Assembly (NCBI GenBank): GCA_913061415.1
Contig: CAJXUD010000009.1
Coordinates: forward strand, 1-64,000
Direction of reading: 5' to 3'
From: an uncultured Oleispira sp.
GTDB taxonomy: Bacteria > Pseudomonadota > Gammaproteobacteria > Pseudomonadales > Oceanobacteraceae
Length of the DNA stretch: 64,000 nucleotides
Shown piece after piece: positions 1 through 7,400 of the stretch. The notes beneath the pieces were generated by a model. The model did no database searches. It saw only the letters and a list, made by a program, of their open reading frames with translations, and was not told where the DNA came from. Position 1 is the first letter of the stretch. The number at the start of each line of letters is the position of its first letter. A program made the position numbers and the translations under genes.

Positions 1-771
1 ATCGCTAAATATTTGCGCGCAGGAGTTCTTTTAAAAAGAGAGGGGAATAAGAATCATTTTATGGAAAGTCGCGAAGGCGTTCCACAAGGTGGCCCACTTT
101 CTCCTCTGCTCGCGAATATTATGTTAGACCCACTCGACAAAGAATTAGAGACGCGAGGTCATAAGTTTGCTCGCTACGCTGACGACTTTACCATTCTGGT
201 GAAAAGTAAGCGTGCAGGTGAACGCATCCTCAACAGCATTTCGAATTACTTAGAACGTCGACTAAAATTAATCGTTAACAGTGACAAAAGTCGAGTTGTG
301 AAAACCTCAGAAAGTAAATTTCTTGGTTTCACTTTCCGATCAGGACGAATTCAAATTCATCCTAAAACACTGCACCGATTTAAGGAGCAAGTACGTCGAT
401 TAACCAACCGTAACTGGGGCGTGTCGATGCGTTATCAACTCTTTAAAACCAGTCAGTATTTACGCGGCTGGATTAATTATTTTGGTATCGCTAATTGCTA
501 TCAACTCTGCATGGATCTAGATCATTGGATTCGACGCAGAGTTAGAATGGCTTATTGGCGTCAGTGGCGAAAGCCGCGCACTAAAGTAAGAAATTTAATG
601 AGGTTAGGCGTTCGTGTTCAAGTTGCGGTTGGCTGTGGCATTACGAGTAAAGGCCCATGGCGTAGCTCTAAAACCCCGGGGATTAATCAGGCATTATCAA
701 ATGCATATTTAAAAACTGAGGGATTATATTCGTTGCGCGATGGATGGATTAAGCTTCACCATTCTAAGTGA
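1..771 (+). CDS. ltrA: Group II intron reverse transcriptase/maturase (5'-truncated)
   Basis: This is the C-terminal part of an intron-encoded protein; the frame is open to base 1, so the start lies upstream. The PQGGPLSPLLAN block and the YADD catalytic motif (codons at 175-186) identify a group II reverse transcriptase. The remainder, rich in W, R and K, is the maturase (GIIM-like) region, with WRQWRKPRTK and a KGPWRSSKTP segment typical of attC-associated class C introns. The protein copies the intron into new sites and helps splicing. The stop codon directly abuts domain V. Nothing in the visible part is broken. Confidence 0.92.
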   Translation: MAKYLRAGVLLKREGNKNHFMESREGVPQGGPLSPLLANIMLDPLDKELETRGHKFARYADDFTILVKSKRAGERILNSISNYLERRLKLIVNSDKSRVVKTSESKFLGFTFRSGRIQIHPKTLHRFKEQVRRLTNRNWGVSMRYQLFKTSQYLRGWINYFGIANCYQLCMDLDHWIRRRVRMAYWRQWRKPRTKVRNLMRLGVRVQVAVGCGITSKGPWRSSKTPGINQALSNAYLKTEGLYSLRDGWIKLHHSK

Positions 772-841
772 AACGCCCTGTGCGGATCCGCATGCAGGGT
801 GTTGTGGGGGCTGGAGGCTAGATACCTCCGGCTACCCGATT
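772..841 (+). ncRNA. Group II intron domains V and VI
   Basis: Domain V is a hairpin: AACGCCCTG and TGCG pair with CGCA and CAGGGTGTT around a GATC loop, with a two-base TG bulge on the 3' side. Domain VI follows, with GCTGGAGG pairing to CCTCCGGC and an outer GGG/CCC stem. The unpaired A834 in CTACCC is the expected branch point, eight bases from the proposed 3' splice site at 841. Both domains look intact, so the ribozyme end may be active. Confidence 0.82.
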
Positions 842-1243
842 ATGCATTATTACTTTGAAAACTGCTTACGGTATTTTTCCAGCTCTTTCTCAATAGTTTC
901 TTTGTTAGAACCCTGAAGCTCCAGTGTGATTACCCTCATCAAAAAAGGGACCGGTATAAGTGCGTTTCTATAATCAGAATAAAGGGCGTCTATAGCCTTT
1001 CTGTATTGATCGACATTAATATCTGTTGTGAGCTTTGTTCCATGAACCGTAGTATCAGCAAAAATCAAACCATCGAAAACACCCTGGACATACACAAAGT
1101 TTTCAAAATCTCCGTTCTTTTGCCACAGATCAGCTTTCATCCCCCAATAAGTTACTCCAGATAAAGCTGACTGTGAAAAAATCAGCATTAATAGTATGAA
1201 AGAAAATCGCTTCATCATTGTTCTCATTTCCTTGTGTGCATAA
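842..1243 (-). mobile_element. Integron gene cassette 2 (attC split by the intron)
   Basis: On the minus strand the cassette begins with TTATGCA (after the G of the preceding attC core, crossover at 1244/1243). After the gene it ends with TGCATA, cut by the intron at 841/842. The start (GTTATGCA) and the end (TGCATAAC if restored) are exact reverse complements, as expected for the two core sites of one excised cassette circle. It carries one gene, at 850-1218. Confidence 0.75.
850..1218 (-). CDS. Cassette-encoded small exported protein, unknown function
   Basis: I do not recognise this 122-residue protein. It starts with a basic hydrophobic segment (MMKRFSFILLMLIFSQSALS) that looks like a signal peptide, followed by a mature part of about 100 residues with a charged, probably helical C-terminus (ETIEKELEKYRKQF). 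The start at 1218 is chosen because an AAGGA lies about ten bases upstream. ATGs at 1227 and 1215 are alternatives, and the much longer frame from 1416 would run through the attC site and the preceding cassette. The single-gene cassette context is typical of integron arrays, where most proteins are unknown. Confidence 0.65.
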   Translation of the reverse strand: MMKRFSFILLMLIFSQSALSGVTYWGMKADLWQKNGDFENFVYVQGVFDGLIFADTTVHGTKLTTDINVDQYRKAIDALYSDYRNALIPVPFLMRVITLELQGSNKETIEKELEKYRKQFSK

Positions 1244-1299
1244 CGCCCAAAGCAGCGAGCGCCGCTTTTTGGCGTCCGCTGCCTTTGTTTGTTAACTGC
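1238..1299 (-). other. attC recombination site of cassette 1
   Basis: This imperfect palindrome of about 62 bp reads, on the minus strand, from GCAGTTAAC to GGGCGTTATGC. The inner arms GCAGCG/CGCTGC and CGCC/GGCG fold around an A-rich loop. The outer cores fit the RYYYAAC/GTTRRRY layout loosely; GTTATGC is a common variant. The stop codon of the acetyltransferase lies inside the left core, which is usual in cassettes. The start of that cassette (GTTAACTGC, at 1728-1720) is the exact complement of this site's left core. Confidence 0.82.
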
Positions 1300-1727
1300 G
1301 GATGCTTGAATCACGTTCAAGAACCCAACAGCGTGGATTGTGGTTAAAGCCAATATGCTCGTAATACTGATTGGCCGCTGGAGCGGCAATAAGTATAAGT
1401 TTACATTTGGGGCCAAGCTGCTCTTGAGTCAGGACTTGTAGCCGTTTACCAATTCCAGATTTTTGATGTTTTAAACTTACAGCTAAATCAGATAGATAAC
1501 AGGCATAGTGAAAATCAGTAACGCTTCGAGCGATGCCGACAAGCTGGTCATTGTGCCAAGCACTCACGACGAGATTACTGTTTGAAATCATACCTTCCAT
1601 GCATTCCCAATCGTCAATCGGACGGCGCTCCCCCAGAGTCGATGCTTTCAGCAGTGCCACAAACTGATCTGTAGTTATTAGCTCATTGATCTTGTATTCG
1701 ATGCTCATATCTTCCTTGGGCAGTTAA
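1244..1727 (-). mobile_element. Integron gene cassette 1 (GNAT cassette)
   Basis: The boundaries are the crossovers G1728/T1727 and G1244/T1243. The cassette contains one promoterless gene, with only about 19 bases before its start codon, followed by a full attC. The matching cores at both ends are direct sequence evidence that this is a mobile cassette and not an ordinary chromosomal gene. Confidence 0.8.
1292..1708 (-). CDS. GNAT-family N-acetyltransferase (cassette gene)
   Basis: This 138-residue single-domain protein has the GNAT fold. The acetyl-CoA loop is visible as QKSGIG (residues 82-87), just after a beta strand (YLSDLAVSL). The late ANQYYEHIGF segment is the usual C-terminal GNAT motif with a tyrosine. 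An AAGGA precedes the ATG by about five bases. It should acetylate an amine using acetyl-CoA; the substrate cannot be read from the sequence. Members carried on integron cassettes range from aminoglycoside-type to general stress acetyltransferases, but no resistance subfamily signature is evident here. Confidence 0.88.
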   Translation of the reverse strand: MSIEYKINELITTDQFVALLKASTLGERRPIDDWECMEGMISNSNLVVSAWHNDQLVGIARSVTDFHYACYLSDLAVSLKHQKSGIGKRLQVLTQEQLGPKCKLILIAAPAANQYYEHIGFNHNPRCWVLERDSSIRS

Positions 1728-1742
1728 CATTTTAATCATGCG

Positions 1743-1980
1743 CATGCGCGTTTGCACGGAAGTGACATTTCACAACTCCGGTACAAGTATTTGATTTAAC
1801 TCGGTAATTTTCGACATCCATTTCCAAGCTCCAGAAATACGCGCATGCGCGTTTACCTAAATAACGAGGGTCTCGTTATGTCAGCGTCCATTTAGATAAT
1901 ACATTGATTTTGCACCACTTTTATTATCAGTGCCAGTGCAAACGCGCATAATTAGGATTCCTTCCGTGCAAACGCGCATG
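1743..1980. repeat. Inverted 20-bp repeat plus related GCGCATGCGCGTTT copies
   Basis: CTTCCGTGCAAACGCGCATG occurs at 1961-1980 (plus) and at 1743-1762 (minus) with no mismatch. A third, shorter copy lies at 1934-1950 (plus), and a fourth (GCGCATGCGCGTTTAC) at 1841-1856. Between them is a hairpin with 8-bp arms ATAACGAG/CTCGTTAT (1861-1879). The cluster lies in the gene-free stretch between murB and cassette 1. Its first copy is only about 15 bases from the outer crossover point, so these may be recombinase or regulator binding sites; that is inference. Confidence 0.7.
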
Positions 1981-2005
1981 AATTGTCCTACTTTAAGAAT
2001 ATCAA

Positions 2006-2021
2006 CTGTATGCATATACAG
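2006..2021. promoter_or_regulatory. Probable LexA (SOS) box
   Basis: CTGTATGCATATACAG fits the gammaproteobacterial LexA operator CTGT-N8-ACAG exactly, with an AT-rich centre. No annotated gene starts close by: murB ends 290 bases to the right, and the first cassette gene starts 300 bases to the left. In integrons the integrase promoter normally carries such a box, so this could be what remains of a lost intI promoter. A 22-codon frame begins at 2031. Confidence 0.6.
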
Positions 2022-2311
2022 TCTTTGGAAATGCAGTTGCAGATCATTTTCAATCTCACTAGAAAAGCACTAAAGAAAGCGTTACAGCAACTGAATTAAT
2101 TACGAATACTATAGATCGATAACCATATTCTACGTCATGAATTATTACGCATGGGTCGTAATATACGCATAAATATACAGAGTCCTGGGCCTACTATGCT
2201 GCTCAACTGAAATTTATAATCATGTTTAGGTTAGCACTTAACAAACACTTATATTCACTTTGATAGCTTAGTATTAGCGCTAGTAAGGGAATAGTGGTGT
2301 TAATTAGTAAT

Positions 2312-3466
2312 CTAATAAAAAGGTTGTGGCTCTGGGTGTAATTGAATACCAAATTTAGTATTTACATCCGCCTGAACGGCTTGCTGAATATTGATTAAAT
2401 CTTGCTGACTCGCGTTAGGCTTTAAGGTTAAAACTAGGGCTTGCTGATCATGCATTTTGGCCAAGCCTAACGATTTACCTTTCCAGCCACATTGATCAAT
2501 CAACCAGCCCGCAGCAACTTTAACCTGCTTTTCTGCACCTTCAATTTCACACTGAACAGGATACACTGGCATATTAGGGAATTCGGTTGATAATTCATCT
2601 GCTTGAGATTTTGGAATGATGGGGTTGGTAAAAAATGAACCTGCATTTGGAATGATTTTAGGGTCAGGTAATTTGCTATTACGCACTTCGATGACCCAGC
2701 CTGCAACTTTCTGCGCAGTCAGTGATGGGGTATCAACGCTTACATCTACACTCACATCTACGTTTAAGCGTTCATAAAACTGCTCGGCCATTTGTTGTAA
2801 TGGTGCATAAGACGTCTGCGGCTTGAATACTTTTGATAATTTAAAAACAACTTGAGTAATTATAAAATCATTCTTGAATTGTCTTTTGAAAATCGAATCG
2901 CGATAAGAAAAATCACATTGATCAGCTGAAAACGTCATCCACTGGCCAGTCGATAGCTGCATACCACGTACTTCTTCAATACATTGTCCAACTTCGACAC
3001 CATAAGCACCGATATTCTGAATGGGTGATGCGCCAACGGTACCGGGAATGAGTGCTAAGTTCTCTAAACCATACGCGCCTAGCTCTATGGATTTTAAAAC
3101 CCATTGATGCCAGTTCAAACCGGCATCAACGGCATAGGTTATTGTTGTGTCATCTTCCGATAACCGTTCAACACCCTGCATGGCGCTTTGCACAACTAGG
3201 CCTGTCACTTGCGGCTGCACAATCATATTGCTGCCACCGCCTAGTACTTTTACCTTAAGCTGACGGGTTTTGGCATGTTCTAATAGTGCCAACAATTCAG
3301 GCACTGAATTAAAACGTGAAAAATAATCAGCAACTCCCGCAAGAGATAATGTATTTAGCGAAGATAAATCGTATTGCGCTTTTATATTCAAAAGAGGTAC
3401 TTGTTTGTTGGGTGCTTGTTTGAGTCGATCTTGCTTGAGTGGAGCTTGATTTAGAAAATCTGACAT
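2312..3466 (-). CDS. murB: UDP-N-acetylenolpyruvoylglucosamine reductase MurB
   Basis: MurB reduces UDP-GlcNAc-enolpyruvate to UDP-MurNAc with NADPH and FAD in cytoplasmic peptidoglycan precursor synthesis. The FAD-binding half shows VLGGGSN (74-80) and PGTVGASPIQNIGAYG (141-156). SYRDS (187-191) and the catalytic serine in NAGSFF (Ser277) follow, and the protein ends LHPEPQPFY as in type I enzymes. At 384 residues it is longer than the usual 340: there is a Gln/Lys-rich N-terminal extension of about 29 residues, and a VDVSVDVSVD repeat near 236-245. Its ATG overlaps the upstream phosphatase stop (TGATG), which supports this start and suggests translational coupling. Confidence 0.96.
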   Translation of the reverse strand: MSDFLNQAPLKQDRLKQAPNKQVPLLNIKAQYDLSSLNTLSLAGVADYFSRFNSVPELLALLEHAKTRQLKVKVLGGGSNMIVQPQVTGLVVQSAMQGVERLSEDDTTITYAVDAGLNWHQWVLKSIELGAYGLENLALIPGTVGASPIQNIGAYGVEVGQCIEEVRGMQLSTGQWMTFSADQCDFSYRDSIFKRQFKNDFIITQVVFKLSKVFKPQTSYAPLQQMAEQFYERLNVDVSVDVSVDTPSLTAQKVAGWVIEVRNSKLPDPKIIPNAGSFFTNPIIPKSQADELSTEFPNMPVYPVQCEIEGAEKQVKVAAGWLIDQCGWKGKSLGLAKMHDQQALVLTLKPNASQQDLINIQQAVQADVNTKFGIQLHPEPQPFY

Positions 3467-3954
3467 CAGAGCTTCGACCGAATATCTAAAATTAATTGAT
3501 CGCAGGCTTCTTCAACCATATCCAACACTTCTTCGAAACCATCCTTTTCTCCGTAATACGGATCAGGTACTTCGGTTAGTCCCTTTGCTTTTAAATTGGG
3601 CGTAGAGAAAGTTTGCAAAAATAATTGTGGCTCTGTTTTTATCGCACCCGATGGAACAATCGCTTTTAAATTTTCTAAGTTTGAATCATCCATCGCTAAA
3701 ACATAATCAAATTCTGAAAAATCGTCAGCAATCGCTTGCCGTGCCCGAAAATGAGAAAGATCATAATCACGCTTTCGTGCCGCTTGCTGCGAACGTAAAT
3801 CAGGTTCTTTTCCAACATGCCACGCAGCCGTTCCGGCACTATCAACCTCAACAACGTCCGACAGCCCCGCCATCGCCAACTTGCGCTCAAGCACTCCATG
3901 GGCGGTTGGTGAACGACAGATGTTGCCTAAGCAAACAAACAAAACCTTGATCAT
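3466..3954 (-). CDS. Low-molecular-weight protein-tyrosine phosphatase
   Basis: This is a 162-residue cysteine phosphatase of the LMW-PTP family. The P-loop C8-LGNIC-R14-S is at the N-terminus, and the general acid Asp131 is in DPYYG, both in the expected places. In related genomes the same gene sits between kdsB and murB and is called ptpA or a Wzb-like phosphatase. It may dephosphorylate a tyrosine kinase or small-molecule phosphates; the substrate is not known here. It overlaps both neighbours by one base (TAATG and TGATG), so it is part of a tightly coupled operon. Confidence 0.93.
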   Translation of the reverse strand: MIKVLFVCLGNICRSPTAHGVLERKLAMAGLSDVVEVDSAGTAAWHVGKEPDLRSQQAARKRDYDLSHFRARQAIADDFSEFDYVLAMDDSNLENLKAIVPSGAIKTEPQLFLQTFSTPNLKAKGLTEVPDPYYGEKDGFEEVLDMVEEACDQLILDIRSKL

Positions 3955-4148
3955 TAGCGCTTAGCTTTTTCTAGCTTTTCTTCTTCACCCATTTGACGCG
4001 CTTCTTGTTCTAACATGACAGGAACGCCGTCACGTACAGGGAATGCCAAGCCATCAAAGGTGCATAATAATTCTTGCGCTTCGTTATCCAGTTTTAACTG
4101 ACCTTTACAGTTTGGGCAAACCAACATTGCGGCTAATTGCTTATCCAT
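3954..4148 (-). CDS. Trm112-family zinc-ribbon-like protein (YcaR-like)
   Basis: This small 64-residue protein matches the Trm112/YcaR family. Only the first CxxC pair (C11-PN-C14) is present, followed by the conserved core ending in FPVRDGVPVML. The bacterial role is poorly defined; eukaryotic Trm112 is an activating partner of methyltransferases. It lies downstream of lpxK, as in E. coli and Pseudomonas. In those genomes the next gene is kdsB, which is missing here. Confidence 0.9.
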   Translation of the reverse strand: MDKQLAAMLVCPNCKGQLKLDNEAQELLCTFDGLAFPVRDGVPVMLEQEARQMGEEEKLEKAKR

Positions 4149-4189
4149 GTGTACATCCTCGTTATTATTTACGTCGCAAAGGTATTCGA

Positions 4190-5221
4190 TTAATGCTCAG
4201 TCTTTGAGCTACGAACCAGTGCGGTTAGATCGTTCATTAATTTATTTTCTAGTGTTGCACTCAACTGAGCATCAACTTCTAGATACCACATATTCTCATT
4301 GGCAAATGCAGCGCATTTAACCCAGTCTTTTTCTGTCATAACAATGCATTGCGAATACTCATTCGCGATGTCTAAATCTGTTTGAGTGAAGGCATGATGG
4401 TCGGCAAAAATATGCTCTCTGTATTTAACCGATAGCGAATCTAGTGTGGCAAAAAAACGCTGAGGATTTCCAATGCCAACAACCGCATGCAGCTCTTTGC
4501 CAGCAAAAAAATCCAATAACTTTCGCTCACCCGTTTTTGCATTTACCCAGGCCGATGGCACAATCGCCATTCCCTGCTCTTCATTTTCTTTGGCGCTCGC
4601 AATTTTAGTTACACCATTCAAGATAACCGCATCAACGGTGTCTAAACGCCAAGCACCTTCACGTAATGGCCCTGCGGGCAATAACCAGTTATTACCCAGT
4701 TGACGCTTTGCATCTAAAACGACAATTTCGTAATCTCGCGCCATTTTATAATGTTGTAAACCATCATCCGATAGAATCAAGTCAATACCTTGCTGCGATA
4801 ACAATTCAATCGCAGCATTACGGTCTGGACCAATAACAACGGGGCAACCTAAGCGATCACGCAGTAACTTAGGCTCATCTCCAACGATACTAGCCGGTTC
4901 GTTGTTAGCCAAAAGATACGGATAATGCGGTGCTTTGCTGCCATAACCACGGCTAATAATACCAACATTTATTCCGGTTTCATTTAAACGTTTTACTAGC
5001 TGACAGGTTAGCGGTGTTTTGCCAGTGCCTCCAACATTGATATTGCCAATAACAACAACCGGAATGTGATTATTTTTTGTAGCCGTTGCAAAACGAGTCA
5101 GCCATAGGCGACGACTATGGCTTAATACATAAAACAGGGCACTGAACGGCAATAGCCAAATATTCCACCATTTGGCGTCATACCAGCTTTTTTCTATGCG
5201 TGAAGTTAAGCGCTCTAGCAT
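4190..5221 (-). CDS. lpxK: Tetraacyldisaccharide 4'-kinase LpxK
   Basis: LpxK phosphorylates the 4' position of the lipid A disaccharide at the inner membrane, producing lipid IVA. The 343-residue length fits the family. An N-terminal hydrophobic anchor (about 17-35) is followed by a Walker A P-loop GGTGKT (64-69) and the DDGLQH motif typical of LpxK. The gene follows msbA by 11 bases, the same order as in E. coli, and joins lipid A completion to lipid A export. Nothing unusual is seen. Confidence 0.96.
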   Translation of the reverse strand: MLERLTSRIEKSWYDAKWWNIWLLPFSALFYVLSHSRRLWLTRFATATKNNHIPVVVIGNINVGGTGKTPLTCQLVKRLNETGINVGIISRGYGSKAPHYPYLLANNEPASIVGDEPKLLRDRLGCPVVIGPDRNAAIELLSQQGIDLILSDDGLQHYKMARDYEIVVLDAKRQLGNNWLLPAGPLREGAWRLDTVDAVILNGVTKIASAKENEEQGMAIVPSAWVNAKTGERKLLDFFAGKELHAVVGIGNPQRFFATLDSLSVKYREHIFADHHAFTQTDLDIANEYSQCIVMTEKDWVKCAAFANENMWYLEVDAQLSATLENKLMNDLTALVRSSKTEH

Positions 5222-5232
5222 GGTTGTCAGCC

Positions 5233-6975
5233 TTAACCTTCTTGGAACTGAAGATCATGCAAGTTCGCGTACGCGCCTTTGGCTTCTAACAGTTCACTAT
5301 GACTTCCACGCTCTATTATTTCGCCTTGTTCCATCACCCAAATTTGGTCTGCATTTTCGATCGTGCTTAAGCGATGCGCGATGACAAATGTTGTGCGACC
5401 TTTAACCACTTCTTCCATCGCACTTTGAATATGCCTTTCTGATTCAGTATCCAAAGCCGAAGTCGCTTCATCTAGAATTAGTACAGGAGAATTTTTAAGA
5501 ATAGCTCGAGCAATGGCAATGCGCTGTCTTTGACCACCTGATAACAAAACGCCATTATCGCCAATCATGGTATCGTAGCCATCTGTCATCTGAACGATAA
5601 ACTCATCGGCATGAGCAGCCTTTGCCGCAGCGATTACTTCTTCGCGAGTTTTATCTTGCAGCTCACCATAGGCAATATTATCCAATACGGTACTATTGAA
5701 TAGCATCACTTGCTGACTCACGATAGAAACATTTTTGCGTAAGCTGGCAAGAGTCAGGTCTTCAATTTTATGACCATCTAATAATATGCTGCCTTGCTGG
5801 GCTTGATAAAAGCGTGGTAAGAGTGTCATTAGTGTTGTTTTGCCACTGCCTGAGCGCCCGACCAGAGCGTAAGATTTTCCTGATTCTGCTTTGGCGTTTA
5901 GTGATTTCAGAACCCAATCATCAGAGCTTGGGTATTTAAAACTTAAATCTTTAATTTCAACATCACCACGAACGCGATCCAGTTTAATCTGGCCGTCATC
6001 TTTTTCAGTATCGGTATCCAGTACCGAGAAGATTGATTCTGCGCCGACCAAGCCTTTTTGAATAATCGAGTTAATGTCTGTTAATGAACGCAATGGTTTT
6101 GCAATTAAAGAGGCCGCAGTAATGAAGGTCATAAATTCACCCGCACTCATGGTTTGATTTAAGACTCGCTCAAACATCATATAAACCATTACACCTAATC
6201 CTAATGCAATAATCTGCTGATTAAGTGGCACGTTGATCGCATTAGTTAATGCAAATTTCAGTGCTTGTTTGCGGTTATCTTCACTGGCTTTATGGAAGCG
6301 TGCGCTTTCAAAATCTTGGCCACCAAAGGTACGCACTTCACGATACGCAGTAATCGATTCATTCGTTACCTGGGTAACATTGCCCACCGACTTTTGAATA
6401 CGTTTACTGTATTTACGAAAGAATTTACTGGCAAAAGAAACCAAGGCACCAATAATCGGTGCGAGTGCTAAAAAGATTAACGTGAGTGTCCAGTCTAGAT
6501 AGATTAAATAGCCCATTAAGAAGATCACGGTTAAGCCATCTTGCACTAACGTCGTTAATGCTTTGGTTGCAGCACCCGTTACTTGGTCTACATCAAAGAT
6601 AACTCGTGAAATTAATCGCCCTGTTGATTCACCATCATAATAGTTACTAGGCAGCGTCAACATGTGATTAAACAAAACCGTGCGAAGGCTATGAACAACG
6701 CCGCGCCCTACGCGTGCAATAAAGTACTTTCCTAAAAAAGTACCTAAGCCACGATAAGCAAAAATCACGATTAAGGTAATAATCACAAAGCGTGCATCTT
6801 CTGGTTTTGGGTTAGCCAATACTTCTGTTATCTGCCCCATCATCCAAGAAAGTGCAGGTGCTGCGGATGCAAAAAGGATAAAGCCAAGAATGGCTATCAG
6901 AAATGAGCCTATAAAAGGCTTAACATAGGTCAGCAGACGCCCATAAAGGCGTCTTACCGATACTTTCTCAGACAT
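5233..6975 (-). CDS. msbA: Lipid A export ABC transporter MsbA
   Basis: This is a 580-residue half-transporter with six membrane segments (about 1-300) fused to an ATPase domain. Walker A is GRSGSGKT (373-380), the signature LSGGQ is at 478-482, Walker B is LILDEA (499-504), and the H-loop is IAHRLST. MsbA flips core-lipid A across the inner membrane as a homodimer, and its placement just upstream of lpxK supports this over another ABC exporter. The length matches E. coli MsbA (582). It follows exbD by three bases and is probably cotranscribed with exbB and exbD. Confidence 0.94.
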   Translation of the reverse strand: MSEKVSVRRLYGRLLTYVKPFIGSFLIAILGFILFASAAPALSWMMGQITEVLANPKPEDARFVIITLIVIFAYRGLGTFLGKYFIARVGRGVVHSLRTVLFNHMLTLPSNYYDGESTGRLISRVIFDVDQVTGAATKALTTLVQDGLTVIFLMGYLIYLDWTLTLIFLALAPIIGALVSFASKFFRKYSKRIQKSVGNVTQVTNESITAYREVRTFGGQDFESARFHKASEDNRKQALKFALTNAINVPLNQQIIALGLGVMVYMMFERVLNQTMSAGEFMTFITAASLIAKPLRSLTDINSIIQKGLVGAESIFSVLDTDTEKDDGQIKLDRVRGDVEIKDLSFKYPSSDDWVLKSLNAKAESGKSYALVGRSGSGKTTLMTLLPRFYQAQQGSILLDGHKIEDLTLASLRKNVSIVSQQVMLFNSTVLDNIAYGELQDKTREEVIAAAKAAHADEFIVQMTDGYDTMIGDNGVLLSGGQRQRIAIARAILKNSPVLILDEATSALDTESERHIQSAMEEVVKGRTTFVIAHRLSTIENADQIWVMEQGEIIERGSHSELLEAKGAYANLHDLQFQEG

Positions 6976-6978
6976 GAA

Positions 6979-7398
6979 TTATTCCGCGCTAGCTTGACGA
7001 GTTGTGATACTAAGATTTACAAAACCTGTTTGCCCAGCGGCATCCATTGCTCGCACAACCGCTTGGTGTGGTGTGTTTGCATCGGCAGTAATGGTAATCG
7101 GCAAGCCTGTTTCGCCATTGGCGGCTTTCATTATTCCGCGCTTTAACGTATCCAGCTGGTTATTGATTAAGCTTTTATCGTTAATCGAATAACTGCCTGA
7201 GGCGGTAATAATAATTTCTAGTCGATTGGTCGCTACCGGTTGCTGCTCTGCGCTTGCTTCTGGTAAATCTATACTTAAATGATTTTCCTTAGTAAACGTC
7301 GTTGAGACCATAAAGAAAATCAGCAGTAAGAACACGACGTCAATCAAGGGTGTAAGGTTAACTTCCACCATCTCTTTATTTTGACGTTTGAAATTCAC
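6979..7398 (-). CDS. exbD: ExbD/TolR-type biopolymer transport protein
   Basis: This 139-residue protein has one N-terminal membrane helix (about 17-36) with the proton-carrying Asp20 in the LTPLIDVVFLLLIFF motif, then a small periplasmic domain. It should form an energised stator with the ExbB homologue encoded directly upstream. The pair lies between comEC and msbA, a position conserved in Pseudomonas-like genomes, where it has no adjacent TonB gene. Its energised partner is therefore unknown. Confidence 0.93.
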   Translation of the reverse strand: MNFKRQNKEMVEVNLTPLIDVVFLLLIFFMVSTTFTKENHLSIDLPEASAEQQPVATNRLEIIITASGSYSINDKSLINNQLDTLKRGIMKAANGETGLPITITADANTPHQAVVRAMDAAGQTGFVNLSITTRQASAE

Positions 7399-7400
7399 AA

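Larger units (their letters stand above)
1..841 (+). mobile_element. Group IIC-attC intron, 3' portion
   Basis: This is the 3' part of a bacterial group II intron whose 5' end lies outside the window. It holds the end of the intron-encoded reverse transcriptase, then domain V (772-803) and domain VI (about 806-837). The element ends in CCCGATT at 841, next to ATGCA, which is the remaining half of an attC core. Insertion between GTT and ATGC in the strand opposite the cassette genes is the known habit of class C introns that target integron attC sites. The upstream exon is not visible, so the GTT half is inferred. Confidence 0.85.
1728..2311. other. Gene-free stretch beside the cassettes
   Basis: No convincing gene is present in any frame. 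The stretch contains the repeat cluster, the LexA box, a 7-bp inverted repeat TATTACG/CGTAATA near 2143-2163, and AT-rich DNA up to the murB stop. I looked for integrase motifs on both strands and saw none. It may hold an attI remnant or a secondary integration site. Confidence 0.6.

Noticed and set aside
850-1416. 188-residue frame covering cassette 2 and part of cassette 1
   Set aside because: Its first 66 residues read through the attC and overlap the GNAT gene in another frame. The start near 1218 has an AAGGA and a signal peptide.
1861-1880. Hairpin ATAACGAG/CTCGTTAT as another attC
   Set aside because: It ends in GTTATG but is far shorter than an attC and no cassette gene lies beside it.
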